This document shows, piece by piece, positions 1-8,657 of a stretch of 64,000 nucleotides of DNA. Source of the DNA: Streptomyces sp. NRRL B-1140 (GTDB lineage: Bacteria > Actinomycetota > Actinomycetes > Streptomycetales > Streptomycetaceae); NCBI RefSeq assembly GCF_001280065.1, contig NZ_LGEA01000173.1, positions 1 through 64,000 of the forward strand, written 5' to 3'. The position numbers and the translations under genes are program-made. The notes beneath the pieces are model-generated. The model did not search any database, had not been told where the DNA came from, and was given only the letters and a program-made list of their open reading frames with translations. How positions within the stretch are numbered: the first letter of the stretch is position 1; every line of letters begins with the position of its first letter.

Positions 1-120
1 CTTGCGGATCGCCATCAGGCCCGGCATCTCGTGCTCGGCGAGGGTGATCTCCTTGCGGCCGAACGCGGCCAGGGACAGGTCGGCGACCTTGAAGTCCTGT
101 CGGTTCTCGACAGTCGTCAT
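1..120 (-). CDS. ahcY: Adenosylhomocysteinase (S-adenosyl-L-homocysteine hydrolase), 5' end only
   Basis: Only the first 40 codons lie in the window; the gene runs off the left edge. The translation begins [20 protein letters not shown] and continues with a [24 protein letters not shown] segment, the conserved N-terminus of S-adenosylhomocysteine hydrolase. This cytosolic, NAD-dependent enzyme splits S-adenosylhomocysteine into adenosine and homocysteine and keeps the methyl cycle running. The ATG at 118-120 is preceded on the minus strand by CGAGGAGC, a good ribosome-binding site. Identity rests on the N-terminus alone, but that segment is characteristic. Confidence 0.9.
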   Translation of the reverse strand, partial: MTTVENRQDFKVADLSLAAFGRKEITLAEHEMPGLMAIRK

Positions 121-433
121 TGCGAGCTGCTCCTCGGGTGTGGGTCGAGGGTGGGTACGGCTGGTCTGCGCGGCGGCGGACACAGGGGTGCCCGGAAGAG
201 GACACAGGCATGCCCGCGTACGCGCAGCGCAGTCCGTCGGAGGCCCTCTCTCCCTCGGCCGGTCCGCTTCGGGACCGCCCGACCGCCATCAGCAGCGACG
301 TCTGGCTCCGTCCCAAGCTACACCGGGCGCGGGTGCGATCCCCAGTCCGTGGGCGAACACATCGAGCCGATCATGTGTCGGACCGGAGGACGGGCCGGAC
401 GTCGGGCGGGGTGGTGGGGCCGGGAAAGCGGGC
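121..433. other. Intergenic region upstream of ahcY
   Basis: About 310 bases separate the ahcY start from the terminator of the next gene. I see the ahcY ribosome-binding site near 128-140, but no open frame with good codon use and no convincing promoter pair. The conserved core of the SAH riboswitch, which occurs before ahcY in some bacteria, was looked for and not recognised. Confidence 0.4.
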
Positions 434-462
434 GGGGCCCGCCGAGTGGTTCGGCGGGCCCC
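434..462 (-). terminator. Rho-independent-type hairpin after the CDF transporter gene
   Basis: There is a perfect 12-bp stem: 434-445 pairs with 451-462 around a 5-base loop (GTGGT). It lies 20 bases past the stop codon of the minus-strand transporter gene. There is no long T-run, which is usual for Streptomyces terminators. Confidence 0.75.
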
Positions 463-481
463 GTGGGCCGGAGCGGGAAGG

Positions 482-1465
482 TCAGTGCTCGTCGGTGGGG
501 TGAGGGGCGGGGCCGCCCGGGGATGCCTCGGGGTCGGGGCCCTTGGCCGCTTCCTTCTCGCTGTAGATGTCCGGCTCCAGGTAGATCACGCGGGCGATCG
601 GGACGGCGTCGCGGATGCGGGCCTCGGCTGCGTCGATGGCGGCGGCGATCTCGGTGGCCGTGTCGTCGTGCTGAACGGCGATCTTGGCGGCGACGAGGAG
701 TTCCTCGGGGCCGAGGTGGAGCGTGCGCATGTGGATGATGCGGGTGACCGTGTCACCGTCCACGACTGCGGCCTCGATCTTCCGGGTCTCCTCGGCGCCG
801 GCGGACTCGCCGAGCAGCAGGGACTTGGTCTCGGCGGCGAGGACGAGGGCGATCAGGATGAGCAGGACGCCGATGCAGAGGGTGCCGATGCCGTCCCAGA
901 CGCTCTCGCCGGTCAGGAGGGCGAGGCCGACGCCGCCGAGGGCGAGGACCAGGCCGACGAGGGCGCCGAGGTCCTCCAGGAGGACGACCGGGAGCTCGGG
1001 GGCCTTGGCGTGGCGGACGAAGTCCTTCCAAGAGCGCTTGCCCCGCAGGGTGTTGGACTCCTTGATGGCCGTGCGGAAGGAGAAGCCCTCGGCGATGATC
1101 GCAAAGACCAGGACGCCGACGGGCCAGTACCAGTGGGTCAGCTCGTGGGGGTGCTTGATCTTCTCGTAGCCCTCATAGAGGGCGAACATGCCACCGACCG
1201 AGAAGAGCACGATGGAGACGAGGAAGGCGTAGATGTAGCGCTCGCGGCCGTAACCGAAGGGGTGTTCCGGGGTGGCCTCGCGCTTGGCCTTCTTGCCGCC
1301 GACCAGGAGCAGTGCCTGGTTGCCGGAGTCGGCGACGGAGTGCACGGACTCGGCGAGCATCGACGACGAGCCGCTGAAGAGGAACGCCACGAACTTCGCT
1401 ACCGCGATGGCGAGGTTGGCGGCCAGTGCCGCCACGATCGCCTTGGTTCCGCCTGACGCGCTCAT
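482..1465 (-). CDS. Cation diffusion facilitator family transporter
   Basis: A 327-residue inner-membrane protein of the CDF family, which exports divalent cations such as zinc, usually in exchange for protons. The N-terminal membrane segment AALAANLAIAVAKFVAFLFS is followed by SSSMLAESVHSVADSGNQ, the family signature with an H/D metal-site pattern. More membrane helices follow, and then a soluble C-terminal domain with VDGDTVTRIIHMRT. The long hydrophilic insert with HPHELTHWYWP resembles the SLC30A9-like subgroup. I start at the ATG at 1463-1465 (MSASGGTKAIV), because the upstream in-frame extension is Arg/Ala-rich and not family-like; a purine-rich stretch (AAGGGA) precedes this ATG. The metal carried cannot be told from the sequence. 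Confidence 0.85.
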   Translation of the reverse strand: MSASGGTKAIVAALAANLAIAVAKFVAFLFSGSSSMLAESVHSVADSGNQALLLVGGKKAKREATPEHPFGYGRERYIYAFLVSIVLFSVGGMFALYEGYEKIKHPHELTHWYWPVGVLVFAIIAEGFSFRTAIKESNTLRGKRSWKDFVRHAKAPELPVVLLEDLGALVGLVLALGGVGLALLTGESVWDGIGTLCIGVLLILIALVLAAETKSLLLGESAGAEETRKIEAAVVDGDTVTRIIHMRTLHLGPEELLVAAKIAVQHDDTATEIAAAIDAAEARIRDAVPIARVIYLEPDIYSEKEAAKGPDPEASPGGPAPHPTDEH

Positions 1466-1617
1466 ATGTCCGCGTTGTCCCTTCGTACGCCGTTCCAGGG
1501 CCCGGGCGACCGCCTTGGTGCGCGCCCGTGGCTTTGCCCGTGCTTGACGGTGGGCCATTGTTGCAGCCTGCCGTGAGAGCGGTGAGTCAGGTCACCAGCA
1601 CGGGGTCTTCGAAACGG

Positions 1618-2769
1618 TCAGGTGACGACGGTGGCCCGGAAAAGCGTTCCCGTTCCGGACACTTCGGCCTTTTCTCCGGCGGGGACGAAGACGGACGCGC
1701 CGGGGGTGAGGTCGTGTTCGCCGGCCCGGACGGTGCCGGCCGTGCAGAGCAGGATCTGCGGGGTCGGGCGGGTGAGGTCGTGGGCGGCGCCCGCCTCGGG
1801 GAGGACGTAGCGGGAGAGGCGGAACTCGTCGATGGGGGTCTCGTAGACCTCCTCGCCGTCCGGGGAGGCCTCGGGGCGCAGGACGCCGGGGTCGCCGGGG
1901 AGGAAGCGGACGATGCGCAGCAGTTCGGGGACGTCGACGTGCTTGGGGGTGAGGCCGCAGCGCAGGACGTTGTCGGAGTTGGCCATGATCTCCACGCCGA
2001 GGCCGTTCAGGTAGGCGTGCGGGACGCCGGCGCCGAGGTAGAGAGCCTCGCCGGGCTGGAGCCGGACGTGGTTCAGCAGCATCGCGGCGAGGACGCCCGG
2101 GTCGCCCGGGTAGTGGTGGGCGATGTCGGCGTAGGGGGCGTAGGCGCCGCCGAGGCGGGTGCAGGCGGTCGCCGTCTCGTTGACCGTGCGGGACATCTCG
2201 TCGGGGTCGGCGGTGAGGATCGCGGTGAGGACCTCGCGCAGGGCGGCGTCCTCGGGGTGGGCGTGCAGCAGGTCGACGTAGGGCTTGAGGGAGTCGACCC
2301 CGAGGTCGTCGAGGAGAGCCGCTGCCGCCAGGGGGGCGCGGAAGCCGCACAGGCCGTCGAACTCGGTGAGGGCGCAGATCAGTTCGGGCTTGTGGTTGGC
2401 GTCCTTGTAGTTGCGGTGCGGGGCGTCCACCGGGATGCCGCGCCGCTCCTCGTCCGCGTAACCCTCCTGCGCCTGGACGAGGTCGGGGTGGACCTGGAGG
2501 GAGAGCGGGGCGCCCGCGGCGAGGATCTTGAGGAGGAAGGGCAGCCTCGGGCCGAACCTGGCCACGGCGGCGGGCCCGAGTTCCTTCTCCGGGTCGGCGT
2601 CGACGACCTCGACGAGCGTGCCCCGGCCGGTGCGCGAGGGTGCGCCAGGGTGGGCGCCCATCCACATCTCCGCCTGCGGCCGGCCGGTCGGTTCGACGCC
2701 GAGCAGCTGCGGGATGGCGGTCGTGGATCCCCAGGCGTAGGGGCGGATGGTGTTGTCGAGGCGGTCCAT
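1618..2769 (-). CDS. manA: Mannose-6-phosphate isomerase, class I
   Basis: A 383-residue cytosolic zinc enzyme interconverting fructose-6-phosphate and mannose-6-phosphate, the entry step to GDP-mannose. It starts MDRLDNTIRPYAWGSTTAIP, typical of type I phosphomannose isomerases. The zinc-site segment LSLQVHPD is present (Gln and His ligands), followed by a Glu-containing stretch with HKPELICAL and later GVPHAYLNG, which supplies the second His. The C-terminal part is a cupin-like barrel. It is the first of a mannose-phosphate series with the SIS-domain protein and phosphomannomutase on the same strand. The gap to the SIS gene is 54 bases, which suits cotranscription. Confidence 0.95.
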   Translation of the reverse strand: MDRLDNTIRPYAWGSTTAIPQLLGVEPTGRPQAEMWMGAHPGAPSRTGRGTLVEVVDADPEKELGPAAVARFGPRLPFLLKILAAGAPLSLQVHPDLVQAQEGYADEERRGIPVDAPHRNYKDANHKPELICALTEFDGLCGFRAPLAAAALLDDLGVDSLKPYVDLLHAHPEDAALREVLTAILTADPDEMSRTVNETATACTRLGGAYAPYADIAHHYPGDPGVLAAMLLNHVRLQPGEALYLGAGVPHAYLNGLGVEIMANSDNVLRCGLTPKHVDVPELLRIVRFLPGDPGVLRPEASPDGEEVYETPIDEFRLSRYVLPEAGAAHDLTRPTPQILLCTAGTVRAGEHDLTPGASVFVPAGEKAEVSGTGTLFRATVVT

Positions 2770-2823
2770 GGGGTTCTCTCTGCGTGGTGCGGGGGCGGGC
2801 GCGTCAGGGTCTCCCGGGCAAGA

Positions 2824-3951
2824 TCAGGCCCTCGAAGCGAGCGCCAGGTAAACGGCGGCGAAATCCGTGATGGCGATCAGTTCCGCGAGGGTCTCCAGTT
2901 CGCCGCCCGCCTCCGGTTCGAGCTCGCTGATCGGTGTGTCGTGGCTGAGGGCGAGGTCGCGGGCGCCGGGTGCGGCGGTGAGGCCGCCGATGGGGCGGTC
3001 GCGCAGCAGCACCACGCGCGCGTGCAGGGCGGGTGGTTCCTCGACGCGGTCGCGGAAGAAGTCGTCGGGGTCGGCGCTGGCGGCCAGGGGGCCGGCGAGC
3101 AGGGCACCGTGGGCGGCGAGGGCCTCGGGGAGTTCTGCGACGACGGCGGGGGTGCCGGACAGCTCGGCGAGGGCGGCGGCGAAGCGGCGGCCCGCGGGAC
3201 CCGCCGAGGTGCCTTCGGTCCAGACGAGGGGCAGCGCGTCGGCCAGTTCGGCGGCCAGGGTCTTGGCGGCGTTGCTGTACGTGGCGATGGCCGGGCCGCA
3301 GCGTTCGGCGACGCGGTCGAGCCGGTCGGCGACCTTGCCGAGGGCGTCCGGCGGGGCGGCGAGCACGCCGGTGCGGTCCAGGAGCGCCAGCAGCGGGGTA
3401 AGCAGGGCCCACAGGACGCCGGGGGCCGACGCGGCGAAGGGCTCGTCCTGGTCGTAGGGGGCGGTCGCCATGGGGACGAACAGGCCGTGCGCGCCGGCGA
3501 CGGCTTCGGCGAGCGGGGTACGGGCGGGGGCCACGGCGACGACGCTGCAGCCCCGGCGATACGCCTGCTCGGCGAGGAGCGACAGGCCGGGTTCGGTGCC
3601 GTCGGGGGTGGTGATCAGCAGGAGGTCCACGGAGCCGGCCCAGCCGGGCAGTTCCCAGCGCAGGGCGCCTGCGGCCGGGGCTACGCCGGTGGGGGCGAGG
3701 CGGGTGACCGGGCTGCCGGCGCCGGCGAGCGTGCCGATCAGGTCGGCGGCGTGGGTGGCGGCGGCACCCGGGCCGGCGATGAGGACCGCGCGGGGGCGGC
3801 CGTCCGGCTTGAGGTCGTGGACGCCCGCCTCCGCGGCGTGGCGGGCGGCGGTGCGTACGCGGGCGCCGGCTTCGGCGGCGCCGCGGAGCAGCCCGCGGTG
3901 GTCGGCCTCGGCGAGGCCCTCCGGAGAGTCGAGCAGCGATTCGTCGAGCAT
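2824..3951 (-). CDS. SIS-domain protein, phosphosugar isomerase-like
   Basis: A 375-residue cytosolic protein with sugar-isomerase (SIS) folds. Residues about 50-160 include AVLIAGPGAAATHAADLIG and VDLLLITTPDGTEPG, the pattern of a nucleotide- or sugar-phosphate-binding SIS core; a weaker second half follows (residues about 200-340). It belongs to the group annotated as bifunctional glucose-6-phosphate/mannose-6-phosphate isomerase-like, although the actinobacterial members have no proven reaction that I know of. Its fixed place between manA and manB (Rv3256c holds the same slot in M. tuberculosis) suggests a role in mannose-phosphate metabolism. The ATG at 3949-3951 gives MLDESLLDSPEGLAEADH, a common start for the family. 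Confidence 0.75.
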   Translation of the reverse strand: MLDESLLDSPEGLAEADHRGLLRGAAEAGARVRTAARHAAEAGVHDLKPDGRPRAVLIAGPGAAATHAADLIGTLAGAGSPVTRLAPTGVAPAAGALRWELPGWAGSVDLLLITTPDGTEPGLSLLAEQAYRRGCSVVAVAPARTPLAEAVAGAHGLFVPMATAPYDQDEPFAASAPGVLWALLTPLLALLDRTGVLAAPPDALGKVADRLDRVAERCGPAIATYSNAAKTLAAELADALPLVWTEGTSAGPAGRRFAAALAELSGTPAVVAELPEALAAHGALLAGPLAASADPDDFFRDRVEEPPALHARVVLLRDRPIGGLTAAPGARDLALSHDTPISELEPEAGGELETLAELIAITDFAAVYLALASRA

Positions 3952-4062
3952 GGGCGGCAGCTTCCCATCGCCGGGGTCCGTTGTGAGGTGTCCTGGATCG
4001 TGCCCGCTGGGCCCGGGGTCATGTGCACCGGGGTGTCGCTCGGGTGCGTGCGCACCCGGCCC

Positions 4063-4233
4063 TCACGCGGGGCGGCGGGCCTCGTCGACGAGCAGGACGG
4101 GGATGCCGTCGCGGACGGGGTAGGCCAGGCCGCAGTCGGCGCCGGTGCAGATCAGCTCGGTGTCCTGTTCCGTGAGGGCGGAGTGGCAGGCCGGGCAGGC
4201 GAGGATCTCGAGGAGGCCGGATTCGAGGGGCAT
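4063..4233 (-). CDS. Trm112 family protein (small zinc-ribbon-like)
   Basis: A 56-residue protein beginning [20 protein letters not shown]. It carries the Trm112/YcaR pattern: LACPACH near residues 11-17, a second cysteine pair (CTGADC), and [11 protein letters not shown] at the end. The four cysteines (two CxxC-like knuckles) probably bind zinc. In other organisms Trm112 proteins are small partners that stabilise methyltransferases; the role of bacterial members is largely unknown. It sits between the SIS protein and phosphomannomutase on the same strand, with 69 bases to manB, so it is probably in the same transcript. Confidence 0.85.
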   Translation of the reverse strand: MPLESGLLEILACPACHSALTEQDTELICTGADCGLAYPVRDGIPVLLVDEARRPA

Positions 4234-4302
4234 GGGGCTTCTCCGGGGGTGTGGGCGCTTGGGGTCGTGCCTGGTCAGATTACCGCCGGTGGGGACGGGG
4301 CC

Positions 4303-5667
4303 TCAGCCCCTGATGATCCCCAGTACCTCGTCCCGTACCCGGGCCATCGTCCGGGCGTCCCTCGCCTCCGCGTTCAGGCGCAGCAGCGGCTCCGTGTTGG
4401 AGGGGCGGACGTTGAACCACCAGTCGGCGCAGGAGACGGTGAGGCCGTCGAGCTCGTCGAGGGTGACGCCCTCGCGGCTGCCGTACGCGGAACGGATGGC
4501 GGCGAGGCTGGCCTGCTGGTCGGCGACCGTGGAGTTGATCTCGCCGGAGCCCGCGTAGCGGTCGTACTGGGCGACGAGGGCGGACAGGGAGCCGTCCTGG
4601 CCGCCGAGGGCCGCGAGGACGTGCAGGGCGGCCAGCATGCCCGTGTCGGCGTTCCAGAAGTCGCGGAAGTAGTAGTGGGCGGAGTGCTCGCCGCCGAAGA
4701 TCGCGCCGGTGCGGGCCATCTCGGCCTTGATGAAGGAGTGACCCACGCGCGTGCGGACCGGGCTGCCGCCGTTCTCCTCGACGACCTCGGGCACCGACCA
4801 GGACGTGATCAGGTTGTGGATGACCGTGCCCTTGCCGCCGTGCCGGGCCAGTTCTCGGGAGGCGACCAGGGCGGTGATCGCGGACGGGGAGACCGGCTCG
4901 CCGCGCTCGTCGACGACGAAGCAGCGGTCGGCGTCGCCGTCGAAGGCGAGGCCCAGGTCGGCGCCCTCCTCGCGCACCCGCTTCTGCAGGTCGACGAGGT
5001 TGGCCGGGTCGAGGGGGTTGGCCTCGTGGTTGGGGAAGGTGCCGTCGAGCTCGAAGTACATCGGCACCAGGGTCAGGGGCAGGCCGGCGAAGACCTCGGG
5101 GACGGTGTGCCCGCCCATGCCGTTGCCGGCGTCGACGACGACCTTCAGGGGGCGGATGGCGGTCAGGTCGACCAGGGAGCGCAGATGGGCCGCGTAGTCC
5201 GACAGCGTGTCGCGGCCGGTGACCGTGCCCGCCCGCGCGGCCGGCTCCGGCGCGCCCGACTCGCTCCAGCGCTCGACGAGTTCACGGATCTGCACGAGGC
5301 CGGTGTCCTGCCCGACGGGAGCGGCGCCCGAGCGGCACATCTTGATGCCGTTGTACTGCGCGGGGTTGTGGGAGGCGGTGAACATGGCGCCCGGCAGGTT
5401 CAGGGCGCCCGAGGCGTAGTACAGCTGGTCCGTCGAGCACAGGCCGATCTCCGTCACGTCGGCGCCCAGGGCTGCCGCCCCGCGCGCGAAGGCCCGCGAC
5501 AGGCCCGGGGAGGAGGGGCGCATGTCGTGCCCGGTCGTGATGGCGCTCGCGCCGGTGACCCGTACGAAGGCCGCCCCGAAGAGCTCGGCCAGGGACTCGT
5601 CCCACTGGTCGGGGACGAGCCCGCGGACGTCGTACGCCTTCACGACCTGCGACAGATCAGCAGCCAC
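4303..5667 (-). CDS. manB: Phosphomannomutase/phosphoglucomutase
   Basis: A 454-residue cytosolic alpha-D-phosphohexomutase converting mannose-6-phosphate to mannose-1-phosphate for GDP-mannose. Domains are in the usual order: the phosphoserine loop TASHNPAQYNGIKM, the magnesium loop FDGDADRCF, the sugar-specificity loop GGEHSAHYYF, and the phosphate-binding C-terminal domain with RPSNTEPLLRLNAEA. The start is a GTG at 5665-5667 preceded by AGGAAGG. In S. coelicolor the equivalent gene (SCO3028, manB) supplies GDP-mannose for protein O-mannosylation and is needed for phiC31 infection; that comes from memory of published work, not from this sequence. Confidence 0.95.
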   Translation of the reverse strand: MAADLSQVVKAYDVRGLVPDQWDESLAELFGAAFVRVTGASAITTGHDMRPSSPGLSRAFARGAAALGADVTEIGLCSTDQLYYASGALNLPGAMFTASHNPAQYNGIKMCRSGAAPVGQDTGLVQIRELVERWSESGAPEPAARAGTVTGRDTLSDYAAHLRSLVDLTAIRPLKVVVDAGNGMGGHTVPEVFAGLPLTLVPMYFELDGTFPNHEANPLDPANLVDLQKRVREEGADLGLAFDGDADRCFVVDERGEPVSPSAITALVASRELARHGGKGTVIHNLITSWSVPEVVEENGGSPVRTRVGHSFIKAEMARTGAIFGGEHSAHYYFRDFWNADTGMLAALHVLAALGGQDGSLSALVAQYDRYAGSGEINSTVADQQASLAAIRSAYGSREGVTLDELDGLTVSCADWWFNVRPSNTEPLLRLNAEARDARTMARVRDEVLGIIRG

Positions 5668-5883
5668 GGCCAGCCTTCCTGAAAAAGTATGTCGGTCCGC
5701 ACAAACTACCTTCGCCCATCGGCGACGCGACGGGCGGACGCCGAGAGGACTCCCAGCCGTAACCTCAGGTCAGGGCAGCATCACGTTCGGGGCGGGGGTC
5801 TGGCCGGCCACGACCAGGCGCGGCACCGACAAGGGACCTCGGCTTCACGGCGTGGGTGGGCGCAGACGGCGGCCCTGGTGGGG

Positions 5884-6306
5884 TCAGTTGTCGGGCGATC
5901 GCAGGACCCGCAGGTGGCCGCGCCGCGCGACTTCCCTCGGGTCGGCGCCGCGGCCCGCGCCGCCGGCTTCGGCCGCCCGCTCCTGCGGACGGGCCGCCTC
6001 GCGCACGGCGTTGGCGAGCGCTTCCAGGTCGTCGCCGCTGGGGCGGGCCGGGGCCGAACCGTCGAGGAGCCGGACGACCTCCCAGCCGCGCGGGGCGGTG
6101 AGGCGCTCGGAGTGCTCGGCGCACAGGTCGTAGCAGTGGGGTTCGGCGTAGGTGGCGAGCGGGCCGAGGACCGCGGTCGAGTCGGCGTAGACGTACGTCA
6201 GCGTCGCGACGGCGGGACGGCCGCAGGCGGTGCGCGAACAGCGACGTACAGGGCTCACGACGTTGGACGGTACCGCACTCTTGAGCGGGCCGCGACGACT
6301 CTCCAC
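5884..6306 (-). CDS. DUF3499 family protein
   Basis: A 140-residue protein of unknown function, found throughout actinobacteria next to manB. The conserved core begins SPVRRCSRTACGRPAVATLT and continues with TYVYADSTAVLGPLA and a CYDLCAEHSERLTAPRGWEV segment. The cysteine pairs (CSRTAC and YDLCAEH) look like a small metal-binding knuckle. I start at the GTG at 6304-6306, because GGGGGAG lies 7 bases upstream, giving VESRRGPLKSAV before the core; a GTG just before SPVRRC is an alternative. The C-terminal third (AAEAGGAGRGADP) is low complexity. No function can be assigned. Confidence 0.8.
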   Translation of the reverse strand: MESRRGPLKSAVPSNVVSPVRRCSRTACGRPAVATLTYVYADSTAVLGPLATYAEPHCYDLCAEHSERLTAPRGWEVVRLLDGSAPARPSGDDLEALANAVREAARPQERAAEAGGAGRGADPREVARRGHLRVLRSPDN

Positions 6307-6601
6307 CAGGTCACTCCCCCGTGTCGTGCTGTGAAACGCCGCACACACCCCTTTGGGCGCACCTTCCTGACCTGCCAGGACATCGGCGCCCGAGATGGAG
6401 ATCGCCCCCGCATGCGATCAAGAGTTATCACAAAACCCTCAAATACCGTGAGGGCGCAGCTCTCGTCGGGATACGGATTTGAGCCCAACCTTGGCTTGAA
6501 TGGTCATGTAACGACATGCCGCAGGGCGGCGGCCGGAAGCCGCCCCTGCCGCCGTGCGGTGCCGGGCGTGGGGGCGCGGCGGGGACTACCCTTCACCAGT
6601 G

Positions 6602-7057
6602 ATGGACAAGCCCGTAACGCCCCGTGTCGCCGCCCCCGGGCCCCGCCGCCGTGATCGCCACGGGCGGGGCATGCGCGGCCCGATCGCGCCGCCGCAGGTG
6701 CCGCTCGCCGCGAGCCGCGCGGAGGCGTTCGCCGATCTGGTGCAGGACTCCGTGGAACGCCTGGAGCGGCGGTGGCCGCAGCTCGCGGACATCGACTTCC
6801 TGGTCCTCGAGGTGCCGCGGCTCGACGGGCCGGGCCAGGCGTGGAACGACGAGGCCGTCCCGCTCGGGGGCACGATCAGCGCGCGCGACGGCCGCCCCGC
6901 CCGGGTGGTCGTCTACCGGCGGCCGGTCGAGATCCGCACCAAGGGGCGCGACGAGCGGGCCGCGCTGGTGCACGAGGTCGTCGTCGAGCAGGTCGCCGAG
7001 CTCCTCGGGCTGACGCCGGAGACGGTGGATCCGAGGTACGGCGAGGACCAGGGCTGA
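6602..7057 (+). CDS. Metallopeptidase-family (zincin-like) protein with incomplete active site
   Basis: A 151-residue protein of the small zincin family annotated as metallopeptidase (DUF1025-like); Rv3259 holds the same place in M. tuberculosis. The fold is recognisable from LADIDFLVLEVPRLD (residues about 61-75) and VVVYRRPVEIRTKGRDERA (about 102-120). At the expected HExxH helix the protein reads HEVVV (His124, Glu125), so the second metal-binding histidine is missing, and catalytic activity is doubtful. The ATG at 6602 overlaps a GTG at 6599; either is possible. It is divergent from the DUF3499 gene. Confidence 0.75.
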   Translation: MDKPVTPRVAAPGPRRRDRHGRGMRGPIAPPQVPLAASRAEAFADLVQDSVERLERRWPQLADIDFLVLEVPRLDGPGQAWNDEAVPLGGTISARDGRPARVVVYRRPVEIRTKGRDERAALVHEVVVEQVAELLGLTPETVDPRYGEDQG

Positions 7058-7100
7058 GACGGCCGGCCTGCCTCCGCCTGCCTCCGGAGCGACCGCCGGC

Positions 7101-8657
7101 CTATTTCTGGAGCACCGACAGGTCCTCGTCCGCCTTCGGTACGGCCACCGTCCCCCTGTCGTCCGGCAATGTCTGCACGGTGAAGGCCGGGACGCCGTCC
7201 TCGTCAGCCGCCAGGGTGCGGGCCCCGTAGACCGGGCCGCCGGAGACCGGCTCGACCGTGAGCGCGTAGGTGCCCTTGAGGCCGCCGGGGACCGGGGGCT
7301 CGATGTCCTGGGTCGTGCCGGCCTTGATCGTGTACGTCTTCGACACCGGTGTGCCGCCCTCGCTGCCGGCCGAGGCGGTGACCTTGACCGTGGCGGCGGC
7401 GCCGGGGGCCGTCAGGGACAGGGTGCTGCCCTTGCCGCTGTTGTCGGCGGACGTCGCGCGGGTGCCGACCGGGCGGGTGGCCGGGATGAACGCCGTCTCC
7501 TGCTTGCCGCCCTTGCCGCGCACGACCCGCAGGGCCGCCACGACCGGCACGGACCGGTCCGTCGGGGTCAGTACCAGGGAGCCCGCCTCGCCGCGGGTGA
7601 CGTCGCCCAGGTCGGTGGCGGTCGTCATGCCGCCCTTGACGTGCACGGTCTCGTGTCCGGCCGGGGTGATGAGCCCGGAGGGGGAGGCGAGGCGCACCTT
7701 GAGGTCCGCGTCGGCGTCGCCGGGGGCGAAGGCGACCAGGTGCACGGAGGTGGCGTCCTTGGGGATGCCGGGCAGGACCAGGCTGCCCGACGGGTCCGTG
7801 GACGCGGGCAGCCAGTCGCCGCCGAGCTTGTCGTCCAGGGCCTGCACGGCGGCGCCGAGGCGTCCGCTGCGGACGTTGACGTGCACGGTGAGGTCGGTCT
7901 GCCGCTCGTCGGTGAGGGTGGACAGCAGGACCGGCTCGGAGGCGTGCGGCGGGACCGTGATGCCCTCCCCCACCGTGGACTTCAGGGCGCCGTCCTTGCC
8001 GTAGAGCTCGATGTCGACCACGGCGGCCGAGTCGTCCGGGTTCGTCAGGTGGACGTAGTCGGTGCGGTCGGCTTGCGTACTGGCGCCCGGGAACCAGAAG
8101 TCGGTGTCCGGGGCGGCGCAGTTGACGCCCTGCAGGCCGCGCCCGGTGCCCGCGGCGACCTCGGTGGTCTCCTGGACGGTCCAGCCGGGCGCGAACCTGC
8201 CGTCCGCAGTCCCGACGAGCGCGGGCGCATCGCCGCCGGAGCTGTCGCCGGTGACCGGCTTGCCGGGCTCCTTGGGTGTCAGCACGGGCTCGGCGGGCTT
8301 GTCCTTGCCGGACTTCCCGCCTTCCTTGCCGCCGTCCCTGCCACCGGACTTGCCGTCACCCGTGCCCTTGCCGTCGGGCGGCGCGTCCGCCGACTCCTCT
8401 GTGGCCGCGTCGAGTTCGGCCTTGCCGCCGCTCCCGGTGCCCTTCGTAACGGGCGTGAAGGAGGTGTAGGACGTCTCGGCGAGGTCGGACGTGCTGGGCG
8501 CCGGGCACAGCAGGCTCGTGCGCTCCACGGGCAGTTGGGCGGCCGCTTTGGCGGTGTCCGGGCCGGGGGTGTCGTCCGGAGCGGACAGTGCGGCGAAGCC
8601 GGTGACGGCGGCGAGCGCGGTCGTGCCGGCGATCAGGGACAGGGTGGTGCGGTTCAC
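7101..8657 (-). CDS. Secreted DUF5719 family protein
   Basis: A 518-residue protein starting MNRTTLSLIAGTTALAAVTG, a Sec-type signal or N-terminal anchor with a hydrophobic core at about residues 6-26. A Gly/Lys/Glu-rich low-complexity linker follows (about 75-130), and then beta-rich repeats (DUF5719) that look like an extracellular binding scaffold. The start is a GTG at 8655-8657 overlapping the glycosyltransferase stop (GTGA), so the two are translationally coupled and probably act together. An exported helper for an envelope glycosyltransferase is a reasonable inference, but no catalytic motif is visible. Confidence 0.8.
   Translation of the reverse strand: MNRTTLSLIAGTTALAAVTGFAALSAPDDTPGPDTAKAAAQLPVERTSLLCPAPSTSDLAETSYTSFTPVTKGTGSGGKAELDAATEESADAPPDGKGTGDGKSGGRDGGKEGGKSGKDKPAEPVLTPKEPGKPVTGDSSGGDAPALVGTADGRFAPGWTVQETTEVAAGTGRGLQGVNCAAPDTDFWFPGASTQADRTDYVHLTNPDDSAAVVDIELYGKDGALKSTVGEGITVPPHASEPVLLSTLTDERQTDLTVHVNVRSGRLGAAVQALDDKLGGDWLPASTDPSGSLVLPGIPKDATSVHLVAFAPGDADADLKVRLASPSGLITPAGHETVHVKGGMTTATDLGDVTRGEAGSLVLTPTDRSVPVVAALRVVRGKGGKQETAFIPATRPVGTRATSADNSGKGSTLSLTAPGAAATVKVTASAGSEGGTPVSKTYTIKAGTTQDIEPPVPGGLKGTYALTVEPVSGGPVYGARTLAADEDGVPAFTVQTLPDDRGTVAVPKADEDLSVLQK

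Noticed and set aside
121..433. SAH riboswitch before ahcY
   Set aside because: The conserved riboswitch core sequence and pseudoknot arms were not found by eye; a covariance-model search of this stretch would settle it.
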